Positions 7,358-8,536 of a stretch of 8,536 bases of DNA are shown here, one piece after another; position 1 is the stretch's first letter, and the number at the start of each line of letters is the position of its first letter. The DNA is from Planctomycetes bacterium RIFOXYC2_FULL_41_27 (GTDB taxonomy: Bacteria > Planctomycetota > Brocadiia > Brocadiales > Brocadiaceae): NCBI GenBank assembly GCA_001828645.1, contig MHZD01000028.1, positions 590 through 9,125 of the forward strand, written 5' to 3'. The position numbers and the translations under genes are program-made. Below the pieces are notes generated by a model. The model did not search any database. It was not told the DNA's origin and saw nothing but the letters and a program-made list of their open reading frames with translations.

Positions 7358-8161
7358 ATGAACAGGATTGATAAAAAGTTCCGTGATTTAAAGAGCAAGA
7401 AAAAGCCTGCCTTTATTCCTTTCATTACTGCCGGTGATCCAGACCCGCAAACCACAAAGGCTTTAATATTAGAGTTCGAAAAAAGGGGCGCCGATATTAT
7501 TGAACTCGGCATCCCTTTTTCCGATCCTATTGCGGATGGCCCCATTATTCAAGCCTCATATTACAGGGCCTTAGTTCGAGGGACAAAGGTTGCGCAAATC
7601 CTTGATATGGTTTCGGAACTTCGTACCAAATCCGAAATACCCATTGTTTCGATGGTATCCTATAGTACGGTGTTCAAGGGAGGATGTCAGGCATTTATTG
7701 AAAAGGCATGCAAGGCAGGGTTGGACGGCTTAACCATTCCAGACCTGCCTGTGGAAGAAAACAATGATATATTTGAGGCAGCAAAGAAAAAAGATTTTAA
7801 GATTGTTTGTTTTGTTGCGCCAACCACAAAAGATGATCGGATGTCTTTAATCACCAAAAAGTCACAAGGCTTTTTGTATTACATTTCTGTGGTAGGTATT
7901 ACCGGAATCAGAGATAGATTGCCAGATGATGTTGTTCAAAATATTAATAAACTTAAAAAGATGACTGCTACCCCTATTGTTGTTGGTTTCGGTGTCTCAA
8001 CGCCAGAACATGCGAAGTTGATTGGAAGGGTTGCAGATGGAGTTATTGTAGGCAGCGCTATAATAAAAGAAATAGAAAAGTACTCAAATGAACCCTCAGA
8101 GAAACTCGTAAATAAAGTCGGTGAATTTGTAGGACAATTGATTGAGGGAGCGAAAGGCTAA
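7358..8161 (+). CDS. trpA: Tryptophan synthase alpha subunit
   Basis: TIM-barrel enzyme that splits indole-3-glycerol phosphate into indole and glyceraldehyde 3-phosphate; the indole is channelled to TrpB. The 267-aa protein is full length. Catalytic Glu49 and Asp60 fall in ELGIPFSDPIADGP at the same numbers as in the enteric enzyme. GLDGLTIPDLPVEE, the YYISVVGITGIRD segment (loop 6 region), VGFGVSTPEHA and the phosphate-binding ADGVIVGSAI are all present. ATG 7358 gives the family-length N-terminus (MNRIDKKF); TTG three bases earlier is a weaker choice. The ribosome binding site is poor, so translation may be coupled to upstream reading; a 15-codon frame ends 9 bases before the start. No other trp genes are in the window, and no clear terminator follows. 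Confidence 0.97.
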   Translation: MNRIDKKFRDLKSKKKPAFIPFITAGDPDPQTTKALILEFEKRGADIIELGIPFSDPIADGPIIQASYYRALVRGTKVAQILDMVSELRTKSEIPIVSMVSYSTVFKGGCQAFIEKACKAGLDGLTIPDLPVEENNDIFEAAKKKDFKIVCFVAPTTKDDRMSLITKKSQGFLYYISVVGITGIRDRLPDDVVQNINKLKKMTATPIVVGFGVSTPEHAKLIGRVADGVIVGSAIIKEIEKYSNEPSEKLVNKVGEFVGQLIEGAKG

Positions 8162-8275
8162 ATTTGTATGTAATGGTGTTAGTGTTATAGGTACGAAGTT
8201 ATCTGTGTATGATGATACGATGATTATATTTGTATTATTTTTGTTCCAACCAGATAAAAATAATTAACTTTTATA

Positions 8276-8303
8276 TTGACTTAACTATTAGATTAAGTAT
8301 AAT
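8276..8303 (+). promoter_or_regulatory. Near-perfect sigma-70-type promoter for the gene at 8494
   Basis: TTGACT (8276-8281) and TATAAT (8298-8303) are separated by 16 bases, the same geometry as the promoter at 4055. AT-rich sequence precedes it, including GATAAAAAT, which also occurs just upstream of the other promoter. The start codon is 190 bases beyond the -10 box, against 194 for the hao-like gene. The rest of 8162-8275 is AT-rich with no gene and no convincing trpA terminator seen. Confidence 0.78.
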
Positions 8304-8382
8304 ATTTTTTCTAAAAAATATGTACGTATGGTTAATCGAAACATTGATAAATTGAGTAGTATTTAAAATTTTAATCTGCATT

Positions 8383-8462
8383 GGAAAGGGGGTGGTCTGC
8401 AAGAGTCGACAGTAAGGTTATTTTATTATGTAATGCAATCGAATGACGATTGTGGCGTACGG
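8383..8462 (+). promoter_or_regulatory. G-rich leader element, second copy
   Basis: GGAAAGGGGGTGGTCTG (8383-8399) is followed by AGAGTCGAC (8402-8410) and, after an extra stretch, by ATTGTGGCGTACGG (8449-8462), matching the blocks in the hao leader in order. The extra stretch contains a small hairpin, CAATCG (8436-8441) with CGATTG (8447-8452), absent from the other copy. Here the core AAGGGGGTGGTC could pair with 12 bases of the 16S 3' end if two G-U pairs are allowed, about 100 bases before the start codon. Function unknown. Confidence 0.5.
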
Positions 8463-8470
8463 ATAATGTG

Positions 8471-8478
8471 AAAGGAGG
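8471..8478 (+). promoter_or_regulatory. Ribosome binding site for the gene at 8494
   Basis: AAAGGAGG is a strong Shine-Dalgarno sequence but ends 15 bases before ATG 8494, longer than usual. I found no better start between them: the frame beginning closer soon meets a stop. Confidence 0.65.
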
Positions 8479-8493
8479 AGAATTTAAAGTATC

Positions 8494-8536
8494 ATGCATA
8501 AATTTTTAAAAGTAACATTAGCGTCAGCTTTAATAG
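8494..8536 (+). CDS. Start of an exported protein, truncated by the window edge
   Basis: Only the first 14 codons are visible: MHKFLKVTLASALI, then the window ends. A short basic N-terminus (His-Lys, Lys6) followed by a run of hydrophobic and small residues is the beginning of a Sec signal peptide, so the product is probably exported or anammoxosomal. It cannot be assigned to a family. Its strong promoter and long leader are built like those of the hao-like gene upstream, which suggests a highly expressed, co-regulated product, perhaps another catabolic or cytochrome protein; this is inference from the shared leader. Confidence 0.6.
   Translation, partial: MHKFLKVTLASALI

Overview
The window comes from an anammox planctomycete (Candidatus Brocadiales; Kuenenia, Brocadia or Jettenia-like). 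The main reason is an exported octaheme protein of the hydroxylamine oxidoreductase / hydrazine dehydrogenase type. It has the sequence style, eight CxxCH motifs and soluble C-terminus of the anammox versions. Moderate GC with AT-rich spacers fits. All recognised genes are on the + strand.

Layout: (1) bases 1-86 hold a 15-base direct repeat around a tandem CTTTGCG block. The reading frame of the next gene is open through this stretch to the window edge. (2) 87-3914 encodes a large AddA/RecB-type helicase-nuclease for double-strand break repair. It carries four small GC-rich palindromic repeats that are translated in frame, in places where linkers are expected. (3) 3915-4276 is a 362-base AT-rich spacer with a perfect-consensus promoter and a long leader. 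(4) 4277-5887 is the hao-like gene, followed by two hairpins that probably terminate it. (5) 6039-7286 and 7358-8161 are trpB and trpA, the two subunits of tryptophan synthase. (6) 8162-8493 is a second spacer with a near-consensus promoter and a long leader, ending at a secreted-protein gene (8494 onward) cut off by the window edge.

The helicase-nuclease is housekeeping DNA repair, trpBA is amino-acid biosynthesis, and the HAO-like enzyme belongs to the central nitrogen catabolism of the anammoxosome. They look like independent transcription units. The most interesting non-coding observation is that the hao-like gene and the truncated secreted gene share the same upstream design: TTGAC(A/T), a 16-base spacer, TATAAT, then a leader of about 190 bases containing a matching G-rich block (AAGGGGGTGGT followed by GTCGA) and a second short shared block. 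This suggests a common post-transcriptional control element. No RNA genes, CRISPR arrays, transposases or phage genes were seen.
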